Part shown: positions 51,655-64,000 of the stretch, piece by piece
How the letters are laid out: each line of letters starts with the position of its first letter
Numbering within the stretch: the stretch's first letter is position 1
Assembly: GCA_028023455.1 (NCBI GenBank)
Contig: JAQFVV010012397.1
Span: 4,912,888-4,976,887, forward strand
Length of the DNA stretch: 64,000 nucleotides
Reading direction: 5' to 3'
Origin: Epiperipatus broadwayi
Taxonomy: Eukaryota; Onychophora; Udeonychophora; Euonychophora; Peripatidae
Notes under the pieces: generated by a model
The model's database searches: none
Told to the model about the DNA's origin: nothing
Seen by the model: the letters and a program-made list of their open reading frames with translations, nothing else
Translations under genes and position numbers: made by a program

Positions 51655-51960
51655 GGTTTCAACTTTGGTCTCAATTTTTATGAATGTGGTCTTTGGAACA
51701 GATTTTAGACAGTTTATAAAATTGATATCAAGGTGCAATATAGATTTGATGGTAATTAATTTGATGCAATTATAAAAATTATCATTGACATCTAAGTTTA
51801 GAGTATGTTAATGGTTGCATTATTATTCCCAATTCAAAAGATAATATACAGAATGTGGCTAATGTTTTGAATGCAATCTCTAAAGATTTTGGTTTACTAA
51901 TTAATATATTAAAAACTTTAATTATTAATTAGTTAGTGGTAAGAAAAATTTTTCAAAAAT
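51655..51960 (+). pseudogene. LINE reverse-transcriptase relic around the catalytic motif
   Basis: LEYVNGCIIIP-like residues stand where a YADD catalytic motif would be (near 51,800), and they are degraded. NSKDNIQNVANVLNAISKDF and GLLINILKTL follow at the usual distance, matching the helix and G-L-x-I-N-x-x-K-T block after the catalytic aspartates. Frameshifts lie between the two. No longer catalytic. Confidence 0.6.
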
Positions 51961-54747
51961 ATTTAGCTAATTCAATACCAAGTGTAGTTCATTACAAAGA
52001 AAATATTAACAATATTACATATTAAGTACAGCTTAGCACTTCTTTTGACTAGGCAAACCATATACCCCAGAATAGTTATCAACTTGATAATTAGAATCAC
52101 TTTCAACTACTCCAAGTAAATTAATTATACATAATTTATTAATCTACCATTTTGTTATAGAGAAAGACATATGAAATTTTTTATTAACATAGTATTAAAA
52201 GCATTGAAAAAAATTTGAGAAACTCCACAAAATTCTAAAATATGGCAAAATCTTAAAAGTCATTAGCATGTTATTCTTCAGTATGATGGTAATGCTATTT
52301 AATTTATAATTGTGAAGGAACATCTTTACTGAAATGGGCATGTGAAGGAAATGAACAACAGCATACTTTATAAAAAAATGTTATTTAACTTAAATTTTGT
52401 TTTAGTGCAAAAAGTATATATCACTTACATTATAAACATTATCTTAATGAAGTATGTTACCGAATAGCTTTATTGAAAAGATGTGTTCACAAATATATTA
52501 CTATATTTAGGATAAATAAAAATTATCTATAATTTTTTAATCATTGACTATTTATCATTAGTTTTTATATCCATTTTTGTTTACTAGTGACTGCTAATGA
52601 TGTTTTTCATTATCTATTATATATAAATTATATTTTATTTTCATGTGATATAGAAATTAGCCATATTCATCAAATATTGGTTTTAGTTCAGGCCAAGAAA
52701 ATCTTGGGAAATTTTTTAGTTCATAAACAGTCTTAGGATTTTTTTAAAAAATAAATGACCCACATGCAATCCTGTTACAGCTAATTCTTATATTCATTCA
52801 ATAGTTGTTGGTAAATGATCTCTAGCTATTTTAAGCTAGAGGGTAAAGGTCTCACATTGATCTGAGTTGGGTGAGAAAAATGCCAATTTATTAATTGTAA
52901 AAATAAAAAATACAGTTGCAATGCGATATGGCTTTCACTACTAACAAGGGTGTTGTCACAGTCTTACTTTTATGTTATGTTATAAAATCCCTACTTATTA
53001 TATAAAAAAAACATGCATCTTGTATTGATATCTCTGAGTTATTGGTTAAGTAATTTTCACTATCTCATTGAACTAAAGAGTTTGGTCTGATTCTAGATAA
53101 AAAAAAGGATTGGTTCTTAGACCGTTCATGTTCATGCCTTGTTTTCATAATGTCAATTTAATGTTTTCTAGACTGATTTTTCTATTTATAAAAAGAATTT
53201 AAAAGGTTGTTAAATTGTATTGATGTTGAGTGATGTTTTACATTAAAGAAGAAGAAAAAATATCTTTCTTTGAATTTTTTCATATTTGTAAATATGTTTA
53301 TATAAAATAAAGTATTTTTCAAAGAAAAGCATCAAATGGCTACTAAAGAGAAGAAATGCAATAGCTTTTTTCGTTTAAGTTAAGGCTAATTAGCCACAAA
53401 CTGATTGTAAGAGATTTGATCTTATCATCTAGATTAAATTAACTAAATCATTACTCATTTAATTTGTTAGAATGAAGACAAATATTATTTTATCTCTTCA
53501 AGTACTTTTTTATGTGTATTTATATATATACACACAACACTTCTTTACATGTTTTGTGATTGTTCTTAGGTTTTTTGCACACACACACACATATATATAT
53601 ATATATAAAGAGATTACTTATTAAACTTTGGAGTTTGATATCTGATAATGGAATTAATTACATTTTTATAATAAAAATTGCAATTGTTAAATACAGTAGG
53701 CTATAGTTTATTTAATCTAGAAATCTTGCCAAATAATTTGCTACTAATGTCATTTTCCATAAAGCAAAGACGTGGACGATTTTAAAAAGACTAAAAATCA
53801 ATATATATATATATATGGATTTGGATAAGTTGAAAGTATAAGATTATCAAACAAAATTGCGTTAAATAGACGAGAAATTTTATGAATAATATATTTTCTA
53901 TGTTTTTAGGGAGACATAAAAATATGTTAAAAGAAACTAAATAAAACAATCAAAAAGAAATGAGAAACAGAAATATATTAAATGCTGTTAAAAGCAGGAG
54001 AAACTAAAAATACTCGAGCAATTGAGCAAAAGATAAAGTTTAATGAGTGAGACCAGACTTTTTGCAAATTACTAGTGATGATGAGGATAATTTATCATAG
54101 TTTGATAAGATGTTAATAAATAACCATATTTTATTTATGAAGATAAATGTTATATGATATCATAAAAATATTGATTATCCAGTATTTTTTTTACTACTTA
54201 ATTTTTCATGCGCATTAATGGAGAACCTACATCTTATTATCACAATGGAAGAAATTCTTCGTGTTGCCTTAGAAGCAGAATGAGCTTATAAGCAAGAACA
54301 TTCTATTTTTCGCCTCATTTGGATTCGCAACTTTCACTAAAGAGATCTGTTTAAAAAGCAGCCTAAGAGAGAATTATAATTATAGTGAATGCCTTTGTTA
54401 TATTATTTTAGAGTATTTGTCTAAAATCTGTAGCTTTTTTTAAATACAGTATTTTTTTATCCATCATATTTAATTCTAAGACATAATGATAAAATTCATG
54501 AATAGTTGCGAATCATATGACAATATCAATTTTATGAAGCATACACATAACTGTGTTTTTATATACTATATATAAAGCACGGTGAACTAAAAGCTTAAAT
54601 GTAAAAAAAAATTTTTTTAAAAAAGTATTTTCTAATTTTTTATTTAATCTTTTTCTTTGTATTGCGGACATTTGAAACCATAAATATGATAATTGATTAA
54701 ATGAGGATGCGTGAGAAATTTTGAATCAACAGTGTATTTTAATACAT
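51961..54747. other. AT-rich DNA, no gene seen
   Basis: Low-complexity sequence with (TA)n and (CA)n patches near 53,520-53,606 and 53,800-53,816. No coding region or repeat family recognised. Confidence 0.5.
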
Positions 54748-55042
54748 TAAAGATCAGCCTTTTCAAGCTATTGTGCAAGCGCTTTTTATGAGTGTTAATA
54801 ATAAATGAATACTTTCACTCCCAATATAAGATATAGTATTTAAGAAAGAATAAAATGAATCCACTTATTCTTTCCGACCCAAATGCTTATATATGGGCAA
54901 ATCTTAAGTACTGTCAGTGAAAGCATGAGGATAGACCACTCACTTTAAATTACTGTTTACGTTGTCTGAATGAATGACGTGACGAAATTATCTAGAATTT
55001 ACTAAACGTCACTCTCAAGTGAAACTTAAACATATGTAAATA
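54748..55042 (+). repeat. Dispersed repeat B, copy 2
   Basis: Same orientation and landmark order as the copy at 31,735-32,030, diverged by many substitutions and small indels. It retains more CG dinucleotides (for example CTTTCCGACC, GACGTGACG) where copy 1 has TG or CA, so copy 1 looks more decayed by methyl-CpG-type or general transition loss. Confidence 0.85.
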
Positions 55043-55649
55043 AGCATTTATTTTTATAGTGCTTTTTACTTTATAATGGATACATGGCTAAATTGAAATA
55101 TTTTGTATAATTTTATGCAAATTTAAACATTATCATAATACAGTAATTAACAATATTTCATTAAAAAATTTTTTTTTTCATGTTATTATAATAAGCACAG
55201 ATGTTTAAAAATCTTTGTATTTTTTTTTTTTCACTTTGATTTTCCAAAGTTTTTTCAAATACATCTAAAATTAATAAATAATCTTGAAATATTTTTATTT
55301 TTTAATTTTAGGCTTCATTCGCAATATCTTTGGCAATTTTATCTCGAAATAAAATAATTAAAACAAATTTTTAAATAAAATAAAAAATCCAAATAATACA
55401 GAATTTCTATAATTGTTTAGGAGTAACACAACCATCACAATTATTGATAAAATCATATTAATAGATGGATAAAGAAGAAATAAACTAATGTATTGTTGTG
55501 TGGTAGATGTAATATGATATTCCGTTAAAATCTGTAAAATATGACAGTTTTTGCTTCACGTTTTGTGCAATTTTTATGATTGTATAGAAACATCATCCTT
55601 TATCTGTCTATTTTATAATAAAAGTTCTCTCTTTAAATATTTAAATGGT

Positions 55650-56340
55650 TTTTCCAATTCATAGTTTTTCCACATCATAATTTTTTTATATCATCTATCC
55701 ATATCATATGTAATCTTTTTCTGGATTTTTTTTTATAATTAATTGTAATATTTAAACAGCATTAAACTGTTGCACATGCTCTCTTTTCCAAAGAATTTAT
55801 CATGTGTTTGAAGTGTTAGTATTCATTCATTTTATAGTTAAAATCCAAAGAGCATGTGCAAAAGTTTAATGCTGTTTAAATATTACAGTTTATAAAACAT
55901 CCACTATATAAAATAATTGATTTATAATTAATTGGAATCCAGCTTAAAATTTAAATTGCCCAGTAACTGTCATTTCTTCTTGTAATATATCCAAACCAAG
56001 TATATTTCAACCTTTCAATTATTTAAAAAAATTGAAATCTGTTTCCTCATCCATTTATTTTGCATTTGATTACTCTTTAATATTTCCAATATAATCTTGC
56101 CATATTTTTAGTACCTAGTCAGCCATCTTGTAATTGTCTTTCAGATCTATAAGTAAGAGATGGTAAAATATATTTATTAGAAAACTTATTTTTCCAGCAT
56201 AGAGATATAATGTTTAATACTAAATTATTTTTTCAAAAGCATTGTCTTTAATTTTAGTTTCATTATAAATACTATCTATTATGTTTTGACTACAATATTT
56301 ATAATTGTTAACTTTGTACTTATGATGTTAAAACAAAGAA
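55650..56340 (-). pseudogene. Old RTE-like LINE relic split by a MITE
   Basis: Minus frames give VNNYKYCSQNIIDSIYNE near 56,300, then LGLDILQEEMTVTG, and on plus the TAATTGGAATCCAGCTTAAA that aligns with the LINE at 47,500. The order and spacing follow the element at 47,345-48,003, but the sequence is far more diverged. A 175-bp insertion interrupts it at 55,746. Confidence 0.65.
55746..55920. mobile_element. 175-bp inverted-repeat insertion inside the old LINE
   Basis: TTTATAATTAATTG occurs at 55,732-55,745 and again at 55,921-55,934, a 14-bp direct repeat bordering the insert. Removing the insert and one copy restores alignment to the LINE at 47,500. Inside, TGTAATATTTAAACAGCATT begins a 39-bp arm (55,744-55,782), matched in reverse at 55,849-55,887 with one mismatch. 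About 33 further bases follow the right arm. Confidence 0.75.
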
Positions 56341-56617
56341 AACATGATCTTACTTTTCAGCTGCCTTGTATGTCTGAAATGGGATATCAGTTGGTTTTTT
56401 TTTTTTGAAATTAGAATGAATACATAAGTGTATGTGTAAATGCTGATTTGATTTTATATTTGCACTTATAATTATATTAAGAGAAATTATCTGTGATTTT
56501 ATTCATAATAAGTAGAATCTGTAATCCAAGTCTAGTTATGTTCATATATGATATTATGATAATATTTAGTACTGGAACACAAATTCTCAAGGTCAAAATG
56601 ATCATGAAATGGCTAAC
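56341..56617. other. AT-rich DNA, no gene seen
   Basis: No feature recognised. Confidence 0.5.
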
Positions 56618-56930
<313 letters not shown>

Positions 56931-57467
56931 ATTATGATTTTGGTATCTTAGTAAATTGTTTTTTTTCTATTATCAAAAATAGATTTTTTTATTCTTTGTC
57001 ATTAATTTCTATTTGAAAAATGCTTCAATTATGAAAACTGAAAGTAAACTTATTACAACCAATTTTATTAATGAAGATCTTTTGTGGTTCTGGTATTTAA
57101 TTTTGTCTCTTCAACTGATATTTTTTTATATCCATAAGTAAATATGATGTGTAATATGTCCCTCCCCATTATCTTCTTCTTTCATTTTATTTAGTAGTCT
57201 GTTGGTAATTGTTACATTAAAATATTCTGAACATGTTTGATTTATTTACTTATTTTTGGTAGTTGCCATCTATAATTTTGAGATAAATATAACTTTATTA
57301 TTATTCATTATTTTTAAAAAAGTATTTTTAAATTTTGGGTATTTTTCAATGTATAAACTGTAAATTGTATTTTATGTACAATAATTATTTTGTATCCATG
57401 AAATTTGATTTCAAGATTTATTATGGATATTAAAATTCACTGATGCCAGTGAATCATATAAAATAAC

Positions 57468-57550
57468 TTGTGTGGCTTAGTGCACTGGTAGAGTGGTGCA
57501 TTATAGAAATTAGCATCAATAGATCATGATTTTCTCTATCATTTCCTGTG
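57468..57550 (+). other. Possible second tRNA-like (SINE) relic
   Basis: TGGCTTAGTGCACTGGTAGAG resembles an A-box region and a poor B box (GATCATGATTTTC) follows at tRNA-like distance. Too degraded to be sure. Confidence 0.3.
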
Positions 57551-57603
57551 CTCAAACTTTTTATGGCTTCTTGAGCAATAAAACTATTAAATAATTTATT
57601 TAT

Positions 57604-58715
57604 TTAAATATAATAACGTGAAAGCTAAACACCTTCAAACAGATACGCTTTAAACATGCTTACGTGACAGCCAATCAGATGAAATAATGACATCACATGG
57701 GACTCTAAATTCTAAAACACAAGCCAGAACTAATAGAAAAAGATGGGACCGATCTTAATCTATGCCTCAATTTTATTTAAATAAGCCAGACTCAAGCATT
57801 TTGAACTAAGAGTGTGAAGCTTAAATACCTTCACATTTAATCCACTAAATTTTATATATATAAATTAACAACGTGAAATCATCCGATTTACAATGAAGCA
57901 ATATTTTTAAATCTAATGAAATGATATTAATAAATGTAAATATATCAAATTTAAGTGTAAACAGATAATATCATAAGAACACGGAAGCTAAACACCTTCA
58001 AACAGATACGCTTTAAACATGCTTACGTGACAGCCAATCAGATGAAATAATGACATCACATGGGACTCTAAATTCTAAAACACAAGCCAGAACTATTAGA
58101 AAAAGATGGGACCCATCTTAATCTATGGCTTATTTTAATAAAATTGAGGCATAGATTAAGATGGGTCCCATCTTTTTCTAATAGTTCTGGCTTGTGTTTT
58201 AGAATTTAGAGTCCCATGTGATGTCATTATTCCATCTGATTGGCTGTCATGTAAGCATGTTTAAAGCGTATCTGTTTGAAGGTGTTTACCTTTCATGTTA
58301 TTATAATATTATCTGTTTACGCTTAAATTTGATATATTTACATTTATTAATATCATATCATTAGATTTAAAAATATTGCTTCATTGTAAATCGGATGATT
58401 TTGCGTTGTTAATTTATATATATAATATTTAGTGGATTAAATGTGAAGGTATTTAAGCTTCACACTCTTAGTTCAAAATGCTTGAGTCTGGCTTATTTAA
58501 ATAAAATTGAGGCATAGATTAAGATGGGTCCCATCTTTTTCTAATAGTTCTGGATTGTGTTTTAGAACTTAGAGTCTCATGTGATGTCATTATTCCATCT
58601 GATTGGCTGTCACATAAGCATGTTTAAAGCATATGTGTTTGAAGGTGTTTAGCTTTCATGTTATTATAATATTATCTGTTTACGCTTAAATTTGATATAT
58701 TTACATTTATTTAAT
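57604..58715. repeat. Nested 1.1-kb palindrome, arm order A-B-A, A'-B'-A'
   Basis: Bases 57,611-58,127 and 58,150-58,666 are inverted copies (517 bp each) around a 22-base spacer centred at 58,138.5. Within each arm a segment of about 165 bp (CTAAACACCTTCAAACAGAT, CATCACATGGGACTCTAAAT, AGAAAAAGATGGGACC) occurs twice as a direct repeat, with a period of 363 bp. Between them lies a B segment ending in AAATTTAAGTGTAAACAGAT. An extra B end extends the right side to 58,715. The layout suggests tandem duplication followed by inversion, or a foldback-type element. No coding frame. Confidence 0.92.
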
Positions 58716-59185
58716 TATATAAAATATCCATTTTTAAACCACCTACATTTATATATAGTATGTATTTTTAATGCACTTTTTGTGAATATTTATTTTCAAC
58801 ATGTCTGTGCAATATGTATTTATATTTGAAAATAAATTGAAAAAAGAAGATAATCAATATTTATAAAATAATAAGCCTAATTGTAGTGAGGTTTTTGTTT
58901 TTATTTTTATCTTAGTTGTATGCATTATTTAAATGAAGAGGGGAAAAAATGACTTAAGAAAAAAATTTTTAACATTAAAAAATAGTTTATATTAAATTGC
59001 TAGTTGGAAAAATATATTAGAAAAACAGACTAATATTTAAAAAAAATATAAATAAGAATAAATTATTGCTTTAATTTATTAGCTTAATTATTTCGATATA
59101 ATTTTTTTACACATATTCAAAAATAAATTACAAAAAAATCAAGTCATATGTCACATGACCAAATTAGCAAACTTGTATTACAAAT
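58716..59185. other. AT-rich DNA, no gene seen
   Basis: No feature recognised. Confidence 0.5.
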
Positions 59186-59335
59186 GTTATATATAGAGCT
59201 CACAAATAAGCTCTTAACAAGCTTTGCAAAATATCCTCAATCCCAGACTGATTTCTGCTACTGGCTTCCTCAGTCTGGGATTGGGGATATTCTGCAAAGC
59301 TTGTTAAGAGCTTATTTGTGAGCTCTCTATATAAC
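59186..59335. repeat. 150-bp near-perfect hairpin
   Basis: Arms of 66 bases (59,186-59,251 and 59,270-59,335) pair with two mismatches and one G-U around an 18-base loop. The left arm contains GCTCACAAATAAGCTCTTAA and the loop is TTTCTGCTACTGGCTTCC. Transcribed, it would give a long double-stranded RNA hairpin. It may be a MITE or a hairpin-siRNA locus; no flanking duplication is evident. Confidence 0.9.
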
Positions 59336-60279
<944 letters not shown>

Positions 60280-60840
60280 TAAAGTTATACTTAATAAAAA
60301 TGAAAATAAATTAACTTTGTAATCATTATTGTAATAATAAAAGAAATAAACATTATAGTTTAATAACTTACTTTTTAAATATTAAAAACTTTTTATAAAA
60401 TTTAATTTCAATATAATAAAAGTACTCCATGTAGAGAAAAACGAATTGACATAATCATTGAAAATGTAATTTTATATAGATATCAAACGTAAAAGTAATT
60501 CTAATTTTAGATTTTATACATAATAGAGCTTTAGAATAATATACAGTGATTATAATTTTTGAAAATGTATTTAAATGAACACACACATATTTATATATCA
60601 GTAGCTAATAATGAAAATTCTATGAAACAATCACTTATACATAAATTAATGATTTTTTTTCCCTTCACAATATTTTTTCTTTATTTTTAACAAAAGATGG
60701 AAAATAATTGTTTACTATTTTTTTGGATGTTCTTCCAGTGCAATACTTTTGACCATCTGTTTTTTTTTCATTCTTAGTTTTAGAATCCTATCTGCATAAT
60801 CATGTAGCTATTTATATCATAGGTCAAACAGAATTATACT
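60280..60840. other. AT-rich DNA, no gene seen
   Basis: No feature recognised. Confidence 0.5.
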
Positions 60841-61260
60841 TTTTTTATTAATAAGGATTCTTTAATTCTTCTTGTTATTTCATTTCTTTCAAAGAAGATA
60901 ACCTTAGCTTCATCATAATTAATAGCGTGGAAGATTTATTTTTTATGGATTTATAAAGCAGAACTAAAATATTTATTTGTAACCCTACTTTTATGTATCT
61001 TTATTTTCTCTTAAGCTCAAACTACTCTGACCTATATATACCTTCTTACAAAAACAAGTAAATATGTAGGTCAGAGTAGTTTGAGCTTAAGTGAAAGAAT
61101 AAAGGTATATAAAAGTAGGGTTTGAAATAAACACTTTAGTTCTACTTTATATATTTATGAAAAAAAACACAGGCCTCACTTTTAATTTTTATAAAACTAA
61201 GGTTGACTTCTTTAAGAGAAATAAAATAAAAATAAAAATTAAAGAATCTTTATTAATAAA
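60841..61260. mobile_element. 420-bp palindromic element
   Basis: TTATTAATAAGGATTCTTTA at the left end matches, inverted, TAAAGAATCTTTATTAATAA at the right end. Homology continues irregularly inward (ACCTTAGCTT / AACTAAGGTT, AACCCTACTTTTAT / ATAAAAGTAGGGTT). It becomes perfect for GCTCAAACTACTCTGACCTA around a 32-base loop centred at 61,050. No coding frame. Divergence is higher in the outer than the inner arms. Confidence 0.85.
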
Positions 61261-61984
61261 AAATAATTATAAAGCAATTAACTTATTTTAAAGTTCTTTT
61301 AATTTTAAGGGTGTAGGGGAGGTAAGTGCAATTGTGGGTAAGGTTTAGTTTAAATATTTTATTATTTTGTAGTTCTTTACATTTGAGAAGTTTGCTTATA
61401 GCAGTGAAACCATTGATAATGTTTTAGAGTTTATTTTTTGGTTAGTCTGGTTGAATTGTGAATTTGGTGTAAATTTTATTTTATATTGACTAGTTTAGCT
61501 CTATGCTTTTAGTGTTTATATATTGTAACAATGTATATATACACATTGGGTAAGTGTGTTTATATATACGAGTTACACGATTTTTTAAAAATAAAATAGG
61601 AAAATAAAATAATATTTTAATATTTAATAATTTGAAGAAAAAAGAGGGTTAAAATAAAAAATATAAATATTGGAAAATAAGTTAAAATATTAATTATAAC
61701 TTATTTTTCTTTTCTTTTCTGTATTTTGTTTTAATATATAATCCTTTCAAAAGTACTTTTAATTGGAAGCACTTTTAATTAAAAGTTTATAATTAATTGG
61801 AAACAAATTTTGCACAGTACTAATCAGTTTCTGGAGATCAAGATTTCAGACTGATTAAATAAACAGTATATAACTAATTTTGATGTAATCAAAAATAAAA
61901 AATAAGAACATGAAAAATATCACTAATTAAAAAATAATGATCAAATGAGATAGAGTGGGTGAAAATGCCAGCAGGGATAGAGTC
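61261..61984. other. AT-rich DNA, no gene seen
   Basis: Short repeated motifs such as ACTTTTAATT near 61,755 but no supported feature. Confidence 0.45.
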
Positions 61985-62100
61985 AGAGAGTATAAAAAGC
62001 TAAAATCACCTATTATAATTATTATCCAGAGAATTTTATAGGAGAGAGTATGAAAAGCTGAAATCACCTATTGTAATTATTATCCAGAGAATTTTATAGA
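61985..62100 (+). repeat. Two-copy tandem repeat, period 58 bp
   Basis: AGAGAGTAT then AAAAGCT then AATCACCTATT then ATTATCCAGAGAATTTTATA occurs at 61,985 and 62,043 with four or so differences. A partial AGAGAGT begins a third unit at 62,101. Confidence 0.95.
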
Positions 62101-62574
62101 AGAGAGTTAAAAAAGAGATAGTTGAACAGAGATTTAAACAAAGTCAGCTAGAAGTATTGAAAGAAAAAATCTACAAGCATCTAAACAAAGAAGTCCAGCA
62201 CAATTAAGAAATCTTTCTATGATTGTGTTGAAAGAGAAATGCAGGGGTGGGAGTTCTTTTGTTTTTTCTCTGCCTATATTCTGTATACCAATAGCTAGAT
62301 TCAGTAATACTACTTTGACTTGGCTTTTTTGCAGATGTTTTAACCTGCTACAGCAAATCAACGAAAACAGCCCTGCAGCAGTATGAAAAGCATAGAAGAA
62401 GAAGCATACAGATACTAAAAATGTGTGCATATCATGAATCTGATTAGATCAGAAGACAGGAGTGATAACCCATATAAAAACAGATACTGAATTAAAACCT
62501 AGGTTTTGTAGTTAAGTCAAGATAAAAGGTGGTTTCTGGAGGATTGCATTAGATTCTAAGATGTAGGTGCAGTG
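62101..62574. other. Unassigned, less AT-rich block
   Basis: A 98-codon minus frame (62,134-62,430) includes a hydrophobic start (FLVSVCFFFYAFHTAAGLF) and LPPLHFSFNTIIERFLNCAG. I do not recognise it. With no homologue-like motif, splice context or codon signal I do not call it a gene. Confidence 0.3.
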
Positions 62575-62737
62575 TTCTCAGATCCAAGGCTTCTCACTGA
62601 CAAAGGCCACAAGCCAGAAACTAGTCTGGGGATATTGGATGAGTAGGCAGTAGATGGGGATTGTATGTAAAGCTTTCTGGAATTTATTGATTACTCTGAC
62701 TTGCACTGAGTGGCAGTATGTATAGAGAGTTTTACCT
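62575..62737 (+). mobile_element. MITE family A copy 4, left end missing
   Basis: TTCTCAGATCCAAGGCTTCT, AAGCCAGAAACTAGTCTGGG, TTGGATGAGTAGGCAGTAGA and the right end TTGCACTGAGTGGCAGTATG align with copy 3 and with the inverse of copy 2. It starts further left than copy 3 and again lacks the left inverted end. Confidence 0.8.
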
Positions 62738-63050
62738 GTTTTAATGTTTTTATATTACAATAGATATTCTGCTAATTATAAAATTCCACTATCTATTTTT
62801 ATTAGATTAAGAAACTTTTTAAATTAAACTTGCATAACATATTTTGATAAAAGTTCTACAAAGATGTTAAAAGAGTTACTGTATAAAAAGGTGGGTTTGA
62901 ATCATTCATGACACAACAGTTTTACAGCAATATGATTATGAAGTTATAACTGAAGGCAAGATATAGTGTAACCAGCTGTTGCAGCTAGTGCAATGATAAA
63001 TAGAGTTTGAATTCACATGGTAGCAAGATCCAGCTTTATGTGGTTCATAA

Positions 63051-63086
<36 letters not shown>

Positions 63087-63087
63087 A

Positions 63088-63126
<39 letters not shown>

Positions 63127-64000
63127 CTGCATGTCTGAAATCTATCAATTTATAGAGACTGAATGGAGCTGATTAAATGCTGACAATTACCTGATTTATA
63201 CCTTTTCCAAAAATTCCAATAAGCCAGTCTCTTGTTTTTAAAATAAACCAGCTTACCAAGATATTCCATCAGCTTGCTGAAGAATTATCTTACTATGATT
63301 TTATACATATGTTGTTTATCTATATGCAAAGAAACATCGACAAAGATATTGCATCATGTATATAAAGTACACACAGATATCAGTTGGTTTTAAAGGTAAA
63401 TAATTTTTGACTAAATTATTTAACTAAAATTAAAATAAGGAAAAATAATAAATGACCATTTCCAGTTTTATTTATTAAAAGGAAAAATATAAAAACTTTA
63501 TACATTAGAGATAAAAAACAAAAGAACTTTCCAAAAATTTTTTTAAGACATTTATAATTAAAAACAATTTGAAAAAAGGTAGGGAAACTTTTGTGTAGGA
63601 TTTTTTTCAAAGAGGGAAAACTTTCTTCAACTTTTGAAAATGTGTTCATAAAAGTAATTACAAGTAGTAAAAGAAATATTTTATTTAATAAGTTTATTTT
63701 TTAACTAATGAAATATCAGTGTGCCACTAATTTGAATGGGTTGCCCTATATAAAAAATCAGTCACCAAACACATATATGTTAAAATTAATGACATTTAAT
63801 TAAAATTTTATTATTGGTTTATAACAATTTAAAGATGTTATTTTTAAATTATTATACAGCACATCTGAGTGCTCATGTATAGTTAGGTTTTATGTAAACC
63901 TATTGAGATATATGTAAATTACTATGTAATAGCGTATTTTTTGTATTTATTTTGCTCAAAATCAGATTGCTGAATTTATAGCATACTCAGCAGATCTTAA
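62738..64000. other. AT-rich DNA with a paired AT tract
   Basis: It holds two adjoining (AT)n runs at 63,053-63,121 separated by GATATGCAT. No coding region is recognised. A 77-codon minus frame at 63,416-63,649 is lysine-, leucine- and phenylalanine-rich noise. Confidence 0.5.

Noticed and set aside
62134-62430. 98-codon minus frame with a hydrophobic N-terminus resembling a signal peptide
   Set aside because: Hydrophobic starts are common by chance in T-rich DNA; no family match or exon context.

Overview
The window is a gene-poor, strongly AT-rich stretch of animal nuclear DNA. By eye GC is well under 30 percent; this was not computed. Host type is inferred from repeat content: RTE-like LINE 3' halves, Penelope-like GIY-YIG relics, a Ty3/gypsy-type Gag, tRNA-derived SINEs, hairpin MITEs and very long (AT)n and (ATT)n tracts. 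An arthropod, probably an insect, fits best, but this is not proven. I find no supportable host protein gene, rRNA or functional tRNA. The only long intact reading frame belongs to a retrotransposon.

Layout. 1-549 is a terminal-inverted-repeat element holding a GIY-YIG endonuclease relic. 550-12,816 is mostly unassigned AT-rich DNA with (AT)n tracts, a second GIY-YIG relic (11,840-12,150) and two less AT-rich unassigned blocks (1,740-2,420 and 10,162-10,560). 12,817-20,824 is the clearest unit: an 8.0 kb LTR retrotransposon on the minus strand with about 2.6 kb LTRs (roughly 1.5 percent apart by hand count), a polypurine tract and a 373-codon gag, but no pol. 22,265-24,445 holds a hairpin MITE and a LINE 3' end whose terminal segment is tandemly duplicated. 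27,545-29,440 is a 1.9 kb head-to-head palindrome of two Penelope-like 3' halves. 30,040-34,062 has a LINE relic, a dispersed repeat and microsatellites. 37,961-40,130 has a candidate BEL/Pao LTR with primer-binding site, then a 1.2 kb TIR element carrying a 61-bp LINE insertion.

43,526-56,340 is a graveyard of LINE reverse-transcriptase fragments (at least six) and small inverted-repeat elements. 56,618-62,737 is rich in structure: a SINE with a tRNA-Glu-like head and a roughly 200-bp (ATT)n tail, a nested 1.1 kb palindrome, a 150-bp near-perfect hairpin, a 420-bp palindrome and a two-copy tandem repeat.

How the parts relate. Nothing here forms a host pathway. The relations are parasitic and nested: MITE inside LINE, LINE tail inside DNA transposon, SINE-like head inside Penelope palindrome. 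The gag-only LTR element lacks every enzyme for its own mobility and presumably depends on an autonomous relative elsewhere.
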